64,000 nt of DNA from Brasenia schreberi. Its lineage: Eukaryota; Streptophyta; Magnoliopsida; Nymphaeales; Cabombaceae. The DNA lies in the NCBI GenBank assembly GCA_036023115.1, contig JAYKKT010000086.1, positions 14,275,501 to 14,339,500 of the forward strand. The letters run 5' to 3'. Within the stretch, counting starts at the first letter, position 1, and the number at the start of each line of letters is the position of its first letter. Below the pieces are notes generated by a model. That model was not told where the DNA came from. It made no database searches and was given only the letters and a program-made list of their open reading frames with translations. Made by a program: the position numbers and the translations under genes. Below are positions 43,808-53,973 of this stretch, one piece after another.

Positions 43808-44638
43808 CTAAAGCATCTCTAGGGGAAGGTCGAGTGCAAGTGATGTATGAAATGAATGTAGTTTGATATGAATGGGGAGAATGGCGTTTGTGCCATAGAC
43901 CAACTCAAATGGCGTGGCATTTGTGGGAGTTTGGATGGAAGTCCTATAAGCCCATAAGGCTTCATCCAACTTCTCATGCCACATCCTACCCTTCTCTAAA
44001 GTCTTCTCAATAATGCTTATGAGAGTCTTATTGGTGGCTTCGGCTTGGTCGTTGCCTTGAGGGTAGTAGGGTGATGAGAAATGGTGAGTTATGCCATACG
44101 TGTTACATAACTTTACCATCCTCTCATTTTTGAAGGGGGTGCCATTATCAGACACTAGGTCTTTTGGAACTCCAAATCGAGCCAAAATATTTTTCCTAAT
44201 GAATGCCACTACATGTTGCCCCTGGACATTAGTTAGGGAGGTAGCTTCAACCCATTTGGAAAAGCATTCAGTGGTTGCTAGGATAAACCTATGCCCGTTT
44301 GATGCATTTGGAAAAATTGATCCTATGATGTCAAACGCCCACATGGTGAATGGCCATGGGCTGACCACGGAATGCAGGGTGGAAGACGGGATATGAATGG
44401 CGTGTCCATGCACTTGACATGGGTGACACTTCCTAACATGGTCATGACAGTCCTGCTTTAGAGTGGACCAAAAGTAACCAGCTCTAAGTATTTTCATTGC
44501 CATCATATTGGCTTTTACATGCCCTCCACATTCTCCAACGTGGAATTCATGCATTACCATCCTAGCCTCCTCAAGGTCGACACACCTCAATAAGATGCCA
44601 GTAAAACTCTTTTTATAAAGAATCCCTCCCAAAATCAT
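43808..44638 (-). CDS. N2 integrase zinc and catalytic domains
   Basis: This 276-residue frame carries the zinc site (His33, His40, Cys71, Cys74) and the DDE core: Asp103 in MWAFDIIG, Asp164 in SDNGTPF and Glu200 in NDQAEATNK. The Asp-Glu spacing of 35 residues is standard. The enzyme would join element cDNA ends to target DNA. Unlike N3 and N4, the Trp codon in SPWPFTMW is intact, so zinc and catalytic domains share one frame. It ends at a TAG where N4 has CAG; N3 has the same TAG. Upstream, a small deletion near 44650-44680 separates it from the RNase H. Confidence 0.85.
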   Translation of the reverse strand: MILGGILYKKSFTGILLRCVDLEEARMVMHEFHVGECGGHVKANMMAMKILRAGYFWSTLKQDCHDHVRKCHPCQVHGHAIHIPSSTLHSVVSPWPFTMWAFDIIGSIFPNASNGHRFILATTECFSKWVEATSLTNVQGQHVVAFIRKNILARFGVPKDLVSDNGTPFKNERMVKLCNTYGITHHFSSPYYPQGNDQAEATNKTLISIIEKTLEKGRMWHEKLDEALWAYRTSIQTPTNATPFELVYGTNAILPIHIKLHSFHTSLALDLPLEML

Positions 44639-44672
44639 ATATCGGGTTGAAATCCTTCGAATAAAAGCTTTG

Positions 44673-45224
44673 TCAAGCGAATTCTAAAAATCCTCTATTT
44701 TCTAAGAAATCTTTAATGTCTTGAAACCAGGGTTTTTCAGTGGAAGTTGTGTTGTTTTGGCAAATCTCCAAATCGTGTGTGGATGGAGTGGGTGAGTGCC
44801 ATATTTCTAAGGATCGAGTTACCAAGGTGGGATCGACCCTTAGGGTTGAGCCCAAGGATGAGAGGGCATCGGATATGCCATTGTCCTCTCTTTCTACGTG
44901 TGTGAGTGTACACGATTGGAACGACTCGACCAGCTTGGTGGCCAATTCGTGGTATGGAAGAAGTTTTTCATTTTTGACTTGCCAAATTTTTAACACTTGG
45001 TTTATGACAAGTAAAGAATCTCCAAAGACTTCAATGTGTGATGCCCCTAGAGTTTTCAAAATTTTCAAGCCTTGTATGAGTGCTTCATACTCAGCTGTAT
45101 TGTTAGAACATTCGAAATCTAGGCGAATGGCGATGGGTATTTCTCCCTTTTCAGGAGATATGAGGATGATTCCTGCCCCAGCCCCTCTTTGGTTTCGTGC
45201 CCCATCTAAGTGCATCTTCCACAC
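44673..45224 (-). CDS. N2 second RNase H (archaeal-type) domain
   Basis: This 183-residue frame starts WKMHLDGARNQRGAGAG. The catalytic set is present: Asp in LDGA, Glu in NTAEYEALIQGL, Asp in FGDSLLVINQ and Asp in GISDALSSLGS. This is the added RNase H of Tat elements, which would remove RNA from RNA:DNA hybrids. After it comes a linker rich in SLEIWHSPTPS that leads towards integrase. A frame break just after the linker cuts it from the integrase frame. Confidence 0.82.
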   Translation of the reverse strand: MWKMHLDGARNQRGAGAGIILISPEKGEIPIAIRLDFECSNNTAEYEALIQGLKILKTLGASHIEVFGDSLLVINQVLKIWQVKNEKLLPYHELATKLVESFQSCTLTHVEREDNGISDALSSLGSTLRVDPTLVTRSLEIWHSPTPSTHDLEICQNNTTSTEKPWFQDIKDFLENRGFLEFA

Positions 45225-45770
45225 TTGGTTTTCACTTGAGCAATTTGATAGAATATGGTTTTGAAAGATGCCTTCGTCAGGTATTTTATCAAGTGTGGGT
45301 TATGAATCTTCTAAAGGGAAGTCAGCCACATAGTCAGCTAGGGCTTGCCCCTTTATGGAGGTTTGATGGTGGAATTTTAGGTCATACTCCATTAAGAGGA
45401 GGTGCCATTTACCCAACCTACCCGTGAGGATAGGTTTTTCAAACAAATGCTTGATTGGATCAGGCCTAGACACTATCCAGATCTCATGATCTAGGAAGTA
45501 ATGTCAAAATTTCTAGCAGGCCCATACCAAGGCCAGGCACGTCTTCTCCATGGCTTGATAGTTTCTTTCATAAGCAAATAGAGTTTTCGAAATATAGTAG
45601 ATGGCATACTCTTTATGGGTATCATCCTCATATTGAGCTAATAAGGCACCCAAAGCATTTGCATGCACAGAAATATAAAGTAAAAGAGGTTTTCCTTGCT
45701 TTGGAGGGTTTAAAACAGGAGGATTAACCAAATACGCTTTTAATCTTTCGAAAGCTTTTTGGCAATCATT
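45225..45770 (-). pseudogene. N2 first RNase H (Ty3-type), degenerate
   Basis: 45513-45731 encodes PVLNPPKQGKPLLLYISVHA, NALGALLAQYEDDTHKEY and MEKTCLALVWAC. The Asp expected after LLLY is absent (ISVHA), as in N4. Downstream sequence (45230-45510) matches the connection region of N4 but has a TAA where N4 has the Tyr of DTYPTL. Probably structural rather than catalytic even when intact. Confidence 0.75.
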
Positions 45771-45773
45771 GTC

Positions 45774-46808
45774 CTACACAAATTTCACCCCTTTTCTCAA
45801 AAGTTTGTTGAAAGGTTCGCATCTTGTAGTGAGGTTTGAAATAAACCTTCTAATTGATTGGAGGCGACCTTGGAGGCTTCGAATTTGAGTTAAATTTGAG
45901 GGTGGAGGCATATCTATGATGGCTTGACACTTAGAGGGGTCGACTTCAATGTCCCTTTGGCTTACCATAAAACCTAAAAGCTTGCCGGATTCTACTCCAA
46001 AGACGCACTTTTGAGGGTTTAGTTTCACCTTACAAAGCCTCAATCTTTCAAAAACTTTTTGCAAAGATTCGATGTGTGTATCTCTGATTTTTTACTTCAC
46101 CAAGAGATCATCTACATACACTTCTAAGAGCTCATGAATTTGATCGTGAAAGATCATGGTCATGGCTCTTTGGTATGTGGCATCGACATTTTTCAAACCA
46201 AAGGGCATGACTGTATAGCAGTACGTGCCCCATGGTGTGGTAAAAGCAGTTTTAGCCTAGTCTCTTGGGGCTAATTTGATTTGATTATAACCTGAGTAGC
46301 CATTCATAAAGGAAAACATTTCATGATTTGCAGTACTATCGACTATAAAATCAATATTTGGTAAAGGGAAGTTATCCTTTGGTGTGGCTTTGTTCAAATT
46401 TCTGAAATCAATGCAAATTCGAATTTTTCCATTGGATTTTCGAACTACAACAATGTTGGAAAACCAATCAGAATACGCAATGGGTTTTATAAAACCAACT
46501 TTAAGTAGATCTTCTAAACCCTCTTTTACTTGCGAGTGTACGTTCGGGTGAATCTTTCTAAGTTTTTATTTTATGGGTTTTGAATCTAGATCTAGGAGAA
46601 GACAATGCTCTACCACTTTTGGGTCTATACCTGGTATGTCTTCGTAAGTCCATGCAAACACATCGATATAGGTTTTCAAGAATGCAATGAATGATGCTTT
46701 TTCATGCTTATGCAAATATGTGCCTACCTTAATGTGTTTAGGTTTTGACTCACTCCCTAAGTTGATTTCTATGAAATCCCCTCCTACGAAATTCAAAGGT
46801 TTTTTCAA
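45774..46808 (-). pseudogene. N2 reverse transcriptase, interrupted
   Basis: 46566-46808 covers the N-terminal lead-in (GGDFIEIN, VFAWTYEDIPGIDPKVVEH). The palm follows in broken frames: a stretch reading TPWGTYCYTVMPFGLKN, YQRAMTMIFHDQ and VYVDDLLVK, with an intact YVDD. 45774-46064 encodes the thumb (KLLGFMVSQRDIEVDPSK). Stops include a TAG where N4 has Gln (RPRDQGK) and a TAA just after YVDDLLVK. Confidence 0.78.
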
Positions 46809-47283
46809 ATCGAGAATTTTGTTAAACTCGGGAATCTCGAAGGTTTGATCTTCCTCAGGGAGAAGGGGATCCTCCTCCGTGCTTTAATCATTCTCGAGAA
46901 TTCTAAATCCTAGGGAATTTGGAGTTAGTGTATGGATTTTGCAAACACCTGGTTTTGGTTTTGGAATTTCTACAGGTTTTGAAGACTTGTGTCCTTTTAT
47001 GAAGACGATTTTTTCTTCAAAATCCTTGGTTTTTTCCAAATTTTTACCAGGAGCTGGTATATACAAGGTTTTGTTTTTAGAATTTTTCAATTTTTTTGGT
47101 TTTTTGTAAAGAAAAGATATTTGGAGAAATACAAACTATAGTTTTTTTGGATTTTTCGCAAATTTCTAATGTTTTTGGATTTTGAGATTTTTCCATTTGT
47201 TTTTGGATTTTGAAAGTTTGTAATTTTTTTGGATTTTTGTTTAAGGAGGGATCTTCCATCATACCTACAAAGGAAAACGCCAT
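46809..47283 (-). pseudogene. N2 pol N-terminal linker
   Basis: Two overlapping frames (47077-47283 and 46884-47090) encode a lysine/asparagine-rich segment starting MAFSFVGMMEDPSLNKNPKK, containing TLYIPAPGKNLEKTKDFEEK. N4 has an equivalent 61801-62373. No domain recognised; likely a flexible spacer before RT. The upstream gag-pro frame ends RD-stop (TAA) six bases before the ATG. Confidence 0.6.
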
Positions 47284-47334
47284 GAATTAGTCTCTGAATA
47301 AGAGGTCTAAATCATAGGTTTCTGTTTTAATAGG
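47284..47334 (-). pseudogene. N2 gag-pro C-terminal end, cut by N3
   Basis: The minus strand encodes ETYDLDLLFRD then TAA, matching the ETYDLDLLFRV-stop end of N4 gag-pro. The frame is cut 50 bp upstream by the N3 LTR; the rest of N2 gag-pro should resume beyond base 64000. Confidence 0.7.
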
Positions 47335-48129
47335 TGTAGACATGTGGAAATTTCTGACCCCGGGCTTCTTAGGGCCTAGAGCAAACCTTTTCGTATGTCT
47401 AAGTCGCTTAAAGGGCGTGCCAGCTAGCTTACTCAAGCTAGCGAAGTAAGTTTTGAAAATATCTAACTTGTTTGGGGTGACTATGAGCAAGTGGGCTCTT
47501 TTCGTCGCAGGCCTTCTTGCACCGATGCACAAGGGTCAGTATGTATGCTTAGCAAAGTCGATTTTGAACAAAGGTAACCTCTTTGAAAATATACGAAGTG
47601 TTTGATTGGGTTTTGTTTGTATTGTTGCAGATTTTATTTCACGTGGGATTTGTACGTGCCTCTGTCTTTGATTTTAGCCAATTTGGGCGTTAGATATGTG
47701 TGTCAAGTGCCTAAATGTGGCGAGTTTTGCACGGGTGTATGGGGTTTTCTTTGATGCAATATGCGTCCTAACTCATGGTATGGTGAATATGCAATGCAAA
47801 CTCACACAACTGAATGGGAAAACACGGAATTGAAAGACATAGCGAAAGGGAAATTGGGTAAGGGAAATTTGCAAAAGGGAAATATGGCTATATCTTAAGA
47901 GTGGAAAGGCTCAATTGTGTAAGTGTGTGTCGTGTATATATTGAAAGACTACTCACACAACTGAACCTTAAAACCCAAATCTTAAAGACGTAGCGGAAGG
48001 GAAATACAACTATATATATATATAATATATATATATATATATGGGCCCGAAGGTCGCCAACGTGTGCGTGGGTGTTGTGTGTATATGTAAAGACAACTCA
48101 CACGACTTGGAATGTAAAACCCAAATTGA

Positions 48130-48340
48130 ATTGCAATATGGCTCTTATTAGAGTCATGGGAGTAAGAGCGAAAGCTCAATGTGTGTGAGTGTGGAATTGA
48201 AAGACCATGCACACAACTTGAATGTAAACCCCAAATTGAATTGCAATATGGCTCTTATTAGAGTCTTGGGAGTAAGAGCGAAAGCTCAATGTGTGTGAGT
48301 GTGGAATTGAAAGACAACACACACGACTTGAATGTAAACA
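48130..48340 (-). repeat. 110-bp LTR subrepeats, 2 copies (N3)
   Basis: AAGAGCGAAAGCTCAATGTG at about 48165 and 48275, with TATGGCTCTTATTAGAGTC upstream of each. S4 has four and N4 five copies of the same unit. Confidence 0.75.
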
Positions 48341-48959
48341 CATGCAGCTGAACTTATATAAATAAGGCTATATCTTAGGGGCTGTCAAGGCCCGTGTATG
48401 TGCAAAAAGTGTGCAACTAAGAGCGGAAAGGCTCAAGTGCACGTGTGTGCTTGTGTGTCATACATCAATATTACATCTTGGGGGGAGACTACGCTCCATT
48501 ATTACAACCCCATATCAAAATTTAATTGAATATAAAGCAAGTTAATGTAATAGGCCAAGTTTAGACACTTACATGTAGCTGGTCCATCTTCAACTTTCGC
48601 CTTGGGCAGCCATGAGGAGTCCCTTAGGTAGCTCGAGAGAGGCTGGGATTCGGATGTGTTTAGGGACAGGTAGGGGTGCTGGATGGCTGGTTTATGGGTG
48701 CTTTAGGGAAGGTAGGTTGGGTGTTAAGGTGCTAAGGTGACAGGCTGGGTGGAGTGGGAGTGTAGTATGGTGAAGGTGTTGGTCGGGTGGAAGGTGGTGC
48801 TGGCTAGGAAAGATGGAAGGTGCTATTGCTTTGGGGAAGGGAGAGTTATGTTGATCGGGAATGAAGGGAGGATGACAGGTGGTGCTCGACTGGGAGTGAA
48901 GAGGATGGCTGATGGTGGTGCTCGGCTGGGAGAGATGGAGCTGCTGGCAGGGTGGAAGG

Positions 48960-49140
48960 AAGGTGGTGCTGTTGGCCGGGAAGGAGGCGGCAGGTGGTGT
49001 TGGTGGCCGGGTGGAAAGGAGGTGGTGCTCGGCTGGGAAGGAGGCTGCAGGTGGTGTTGGTGGCCGGGTGGAAAGGAGGTGGTGCTCGGCTGGGAAGGAG
49101 GCTGCAGGTGGTGTTGGTGGCCGGGTGGAAGGGAGGTGGC
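48960..49140 (+). repeat. G-rich tandem repeat in LTR N3
   Basis: A unit of about 60 bp containing GGTGTTGGTGGCCGGGTGGA and GGAGGTGGTGCTCGGCTGG occurs about three times in succession. Confidence 0.75.
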
Positions 49141-50532
49141 AGGTGGAAGGGAAGTGATGGAGTTGGCTGGCTGGGAATGAAGGGGGATGAATGGAATGAG
49201 ATGGAGTTCCTCGCCGAATGTGAGAGGGGTTCCAATGAGTGCTGGCCGAATCTAAAGGAAGGATGAGTGCTGGGGGGATAAGGGAGCTAGGTCGGTTGGG
49301 CTGGGGGCCAGATATTTTTATTTTGGTGGGCTGGGATATATTGTGGGCTAGATATTTTATGGTTTAAGATGGGGGTGGTTGCAGCTAGGCTAGGCCGGTT
49401 TAGGGAAATATGGTGGGCTGGGCTAGTGGTTTGGGGTAGGTCGGTTAGGTGGGTTGGGTTTAGTTGGTTAGGGACTTAGTTAGGTGAACTAAGGTTAGCT
49501 TAGGGCTAGTTGGTTAGGGTTTAGGTGGTCTAGCTAGGTGAAGTGGGTGTGGTTTTGGGTGAGAAGGGCTAGGTCTAGGCTAGGTTTGGGTTAGGTTTAG
49601 GAAAGATGGCTAGGTGAGCTAGGTTAACTTAGGGCTAGGTTTAGGAACCACCTCTTGGAGCCGGTCCACTACTTTAGTTGCAGCCATATCCAAGTTGGTG
49701 CAGTCCTAGGTCAAGTGTAGGTGCATACAAGCTTGAACCCACACTCTTGGTGAATCCCACAAGGCTAACCCACTTTGACCAAAAAAAGTCAAGCCTACCA
49801 ACTTTCTCACTCTTACTTTATGGCCCTTTTCTCTCTCTAGCCAAGCCTTCCAAGAGCATTCACGTGAACTTTTGTGGGCTCCTCACCCCCATTTATGGGG
49901 AGGTGAAGTGGGCAATGGATATAGATATTGGATTTAGATCTTGGGATCCAAATCCAAATACATTTTGGGTTTGGATCTGGATATATATGGTCCAAATCCG
50001 ATCCAAATTTGATTTTTTTGATTCCTTCATGGTGTTTCGAAACGGATGATTTATGCGGGGCCTGACTTCATCAGCACTCCGTCTTGTGTTGAGTCTTCGC
50101 CAATATTTTCGTCCGGTCTCCTTCTCACCTTCAGGATTTCATTTTGATCATATTTCTAATATTTGGGGCTTGGATGTCTGAGAATTTGGAGATGCTTTTG
50201 ACATGAGAGTTGATATGCCGGGTTTAAAGTATGCTTCGGGTCCGGGCTCTCTTTTGCCTTTTCAATCCAATTTTATTAGGCCAGGAGGCTTTTGGGGCTT
50301 TTTCACCCGTTTTTGTGGCTGCTTTTGATCAAGCTGTACCTGTTGGATTCAACTCTTTGTAAAATTGGGACTTGGCCCAAGTATAAGACATTTCATATCA
50401 AAATGGGGTTTTATACAAAATTTGGAGCTTTTACAACTCCTAGGCTTTCGAAAACTAAAAATCTGGTCTTGAAAAAGGGATTTTAAAACCAAGTATGTTT
50501 TATGAAAATCATAGAATTTTGGGGTGTTTACA

Positions 50533-51698
50533 GATGCCCCTCTTTGGCATTATCCAAATAGATTTGGATAATGGCAAAGACGACAACACCCCTTTTAATG
50601 TCTCCCTAGATCTATCCACAAAAATATGGGATCGTCCCAATTTTTAAGCGAAACCTCTCTTTTAAACCTGGTAGGAGGAGATATCACGCCAAAAGGAAAA
50701 TTTTCTATGGTTTCTGGTCCTAAATGGGGATCATGTTATGCAAGTGTTCATGCGTGAATATGCACATGCATGACATGGATGAGACGCCAAGAAGGGCGAC
50801 CTCCTAGAGACCAGATGGTATGGTCAAACTCCTGAGACTTACGAAGACTTGCTGCTCCAAGTGAGCGCGCCCTATGTTGTTCGATGCTCGATTTTTCAAA
50901 ATCTATTTACAATAGGGAAACTGCTTTTAGTCTCGGTCCTAAGGATCTTGAGTTCTTCGCATTTGCCTTCGCTTGAGTCTTGACACTCGCTAATCTAGCG
51001 GAGGTTTTATAAGAAAACAGGCTAAATTTCAAAATTCTTACGTCTTACTCGAAACGTCGAATTCTCAAACAAAATGAAATTTAAGTAAGTAAATCCTATT
51101 TTTACTTTAGGATTCCTCGAAATGAACCATGTTTTACTTGGGATAAGTCATAGGGATGGGAAACAGATACCACGGTCCTTTCTGAAGCATCCCGTGGTTT
51201 GAGGCATAGAAGGCGGAAAACTGCTCCTTTTGAGCTTTTTGGCCTTTTCTTCCTTTTCTTCATAGAGGGTCTCCCTTTGGGAGTATTTTTTCTTTAATCC
51301 CTCTTTTCCATAAAAGAATCGAATTTTGCTTTTGACTCAGGTTTCTTTCTTTGGAAAGAGATTTTGGCGGGGATTTCCCTTTGTTTTTGGCCATATTTTC
51401 CTTTTTGGAAGGAGAAGCGAAGAGGGAAAGACTTATCCCAAGGTCATACTCGATCCATTCCAGATTAGCCTATTTAGAAATAGCACGTACTACTTGCAAG
51501 TATCTTGCTATATTGAACTAGGCCTTTCTTTGTAAAAAGAAGGATTTTGAAATGTAACCACGTATTTGGAAAGCTCCACTTTTTTGCAAGTGAGAATTCT
51601 CTCGCTCAGGGTCACCCAATTCGCCTTTGAACCTTACTTTCGAGGTTTCAAAGCGGCTATCCCTAAGAATTTTTGAAAATGGGAATTTAACCCAAACC
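50533..51698 (-). other. N3 3' UTR with PPT and hairpin
   Basis: 1.17 kb of non-coding sequence aligned with the N2 and N4 3' UTRs. It has PPT CCAAAGAGGGGCATC at the LTR, the 38-nt hairpin at 50542-50579 and the CTCCCTTTGGGAG hairpin at 51271-51283. Confidence 0.72.
50542..50579 (-). promoter_or_regulatory. PPT-overlapping hairpin of N3
   Basis: On the sense strand CTTTGCCATTATCCAAAT pairs with ATTTGGATAATGCCAAAG in 17 of 18 positions around a CT centre. The 3' arm ends inside the PPT. Confidence 0.75.
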
Positions 51699-52500
51699 CT
51701 ACACATAATACTTCTTCAAGTATTGAATATTGATAGGATCTACTAAATTCCTACCTTCTACATCGATTAACCAGTATGAGTTGTTCGTGGTGGTTGCACG
51801 CACAACATAAGGTCCATCCCACTTAAGGTGACACTTTCCAAGTGGATGTGGGCTACGATAGTGGATGATTTTCAAAACCAGATCTCCCACTTCAAAGTGG
51901 CGAGATTTCATACATTTGTCGTAGTGTCGGGCGATCCTTTGCCGGTATGCATGAGCATGATCCGTGGCAAGGATTCGCCTTTCATCTATTAGGTCTAGTT
52001 CGGCGATCCTAGCATGCTAAAGCGTCTCTAGGGGGAGGTCGAGTGCCATGAATGTATGAAATGAATGCAGTCGTGTATGAATGGGAAGAATGACGTTTGT
52101 ACCATAGACCAACTCAAATGGCGTGGCATTCGTGGGAGTCCAGATAGAAGTCCTATAAGCCCATAAGGCTTCATCCAGCTTCTCATGCCATGTCCTACCC
52201 TTTTTAAAGTCTTCTCAATTATGCTAATGAGAGTCTTATTCGTGGCTTCGGCTTGGCCGTTGCCTTGAAGGTAGTAGGGCGAGGAGAAGTGGTGAGTTAT
52301 GCCATAGGTGTTGCACAACTTGACCATCCGCTCGTTTTTGAATGGGGTGCCATTATCGGACACAAGGTCTCTTGGAACTCCAAATCGAGCCAAGATATTC
52401 CTCCTAATGAAAGCCACCACATGTTGCCCCTAGACATTGGTCAGGGAGATGGCTTCGACCCACTTGGAGAAGTACTCAGTGGCTGCTAAAATGAACCTAT
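51699..52500 (-). pseudogene. N3 integrase catalytic and C-terminal parts, broken
   Basis: 52028-52420 has FGVPRDLVSDNGTPFKNE and GNGQAEATNKTL (second Asp and Glu), then a frameshift after EKTLK garbles the protein. 51699-51911 has HFEVGDLVLK and KWDGPYVVRATTTNN and ends at the normal stop. A TAG at 52017-52019 (Gln in N4) is shared with N2, and another TAG replaces the Gln of LTNVQGQH near 52434. Confidence 0.78.
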
Positions 52501-52561
52501 GCCCATTCGATGCTTTAGGAAAAATTGGTCCCACGATATCAAACGCCCACATGGTAAATGG

Positions 52562-53209
52562 TCAGGGGCTGACCACGGAATGCAATGATGATGAGGGGAT
52601 ATGAATGGCGTGACCATGCACTTGACATGGATGGCACTTCCTAACATGATCGTGGCAATCCTTTTTCAGAGTGGACCAAAAATAACCCACTCTAAGTAAT
52701 TTCATTGCCATCATATTGGCATTAACATGGCTTCCACATTCTCCATCGTGGAATTCATGCATAACAGTCCTAGCCTCCTCTAGGTCGACACATCTTAGTA
52801 AAATGCCGGTAAAACTCTTTTTATACAAAACCCTACCCAAAATCATGTATCGGGTAGAAATCTTTCGGATGAATGCCTTATCTTTGGATGTGGCATTCTC
52901 AGCGAATCCCCCATTTTTCAAAAAACACTTTATGTCGTAAAACCAAGGTTTTTCATCAGAATCTGGGTTATTTTGGCAAATTTGCAAATCGTATATGGAA
53001 TGAGTGGGTGAGTGCAATATCTCTAAGGATCGGGTTCCCAAAGTGGGATCGACCCTTAGGGCTGAACCCAAGGAGGAGAGGGCGTCGGCATTGCCATTAT
53101 CCTCTCTTCCTATGTGTGTGAGTGTACACAATTGGAAGGACTCGACCAATCGACTGGCCAACTCGTGATACGGAAGTAGTTTTTCATTTTGCACTTGCCA
53201 AATTTTCAA
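52562..53209 (-). CDS. N3 RNase H C-terminus, linker and integrase zinc domain
   Basis: This 215-residue open frame starts in the last helix of the second RNase H (REDNGNADALSSLGSAL, with its last catalytic Asp), runs through the SLEILHSPTHS linker, then KDKAFIRKISTRY and the zinc domain (EFHDGECGSHVNAN, KCHPCQ). It stops at SVVSP because the following Trp codon reads TGA; in N2 it is TGG. The catalytic core then restarts separately. Confidence 0.75.
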   Translation of the reverse strand: MKIWQVQNEKLLPYHELASRLVESFQLCTLTHIGREDNGNADALSSLGSALRVDPTLGTRSLEILHSPTHSIYDLQICQNNPDSDEKPWFYDIKCFLKNGGFAENATSKDKAFIRKISTRYMILGRVLYKKSFTGILLRCVDLEEARTVMHEFHDGECGSHVNANMMAMKLLRVGYFWSTLKKDCHDHVRKCHPCQVHGHAIHIPSSSLHSVVSP

Positions 53210-53497
53210 AACTTGGTTTATAACGAGGAGTGAATCTCCAAAGACCTCGATGCATCATGCCCCTAGAGTTTTCGAAATCCTTAAGCCTTGTATGAGTGCT
53301 TCATATTCAGCTATATTGTTGGAACATTCGAAATCTAGGCGAATTGCTATGAGGATCTCACCCTTTTCAGGGAATATGAGGATAACCCCTACACCAGCCC
53401 CTCATTGGTTTCGTGCCCCATCGAAGTGCATCTTCCATACTTGGTTTTCGAAAGATTTTGCCAAAATGTGGTTTTGAAATTGGTTTTGCAATATGCC
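53210..53497 (-). pseudogene. N3 second RNase H N-terminal part
   Basis: Broken frames corresponding to the WKMHFDGARN start through FGDSLLVINQ of N4. Sequence is close to N4 at DNA level but stops interrupt it, including one near 53505 (PD then stop in place of PDEG). Confidence 0.6.
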
Positions 53498-53973
53498 TTA
53501 ATCAGGCATTTCATCAAGTGTGGGATATGCGTCCTCTAGGGGAAACTCAGCCACGTAGTCTGCTTGGGCTTGCCCCTTAATGGAGATCTGATGATGGTAT
53601 TTCAGGTCATACTCCATCAAGAGGAGTTGCCATTTTCCCAACCTACCCGTGAGGATGGGTTTTTCGAACAAGTGCTTGATTGGATCAAGCTTGGATACTA
53701 TCCAGATCTCATGATCTAGGAAGTAATGTCGAAATTTTTTGCAAGCCCAAACTAGGGCCAAGCACGTCTTCTCCATGGCTTGGTAATTCCTTTCGTAAGA
53801 CAGGAGAGTTTTCGAAAGATAGTATATGGCATACTCCTTGTGAGTGTCATCCTCTTATTGAGCTAACAAAGCTCCCAAGGCATTCGCATGCACGGAAATG
53901 TAAAGCAAAAGAGGTTTTCCTTGCTTTGGAGGATTTAAAACAGGGGGATTAACTAAGTATGCCTTTAATCTTT
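53498..53973 (-). pseudogene. N3 first RNase H (Ty3-type), cut by N4
   Basis: 53498-53776 encodes MEKTCLALVWACKKFRHYFL and ISIKGQAQADYVAEFPLED. Upstream the frame is readable to the junction but has a TAA where N4 has the Tyr of LLAQYEDD. It is cut at TCTTT (53969-53973), the left copy of the N4 target duplication, inside the codons for the LKAYLVNPP segment. Confidence 0.72.

Larger units (their letters stand above)
47335..50532 (-). mobile_element. N3 3' LTR
   Basis: 3.20 kb, termini TGTAGACATGTGG and GGGGTGTTTACA, followed by the PPT. Contains the three-stem block (47415-47540), two 110-bp subrepeats (48130-48340), the stem-loop near 48480, a short tandem G-rich segment (48960-49140, repeats of GGAGGTGGTGCTCGGCTGGG), a GGTTAGG tract (49290-49660) and CATAAATGG on the minus strand near 49890. 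The plus frames at 48737-49266 arise from the G-rich tandem and are not genes. Confidence 0.88.

Noticed and set aside
44091..45264. Plus-strand frames opposite the integrase and RNase H of N2
   Set aside because: Shadows of well-supported minus-strand domains. Similar shadows lie opposite N3 and N4.
48737..49266. Long plus-strand glycine/tryptophan-rich frames
   Set aside because: They overlap in several frames on both strands within a G-rich tandem of LTR N3; composition, not coding.
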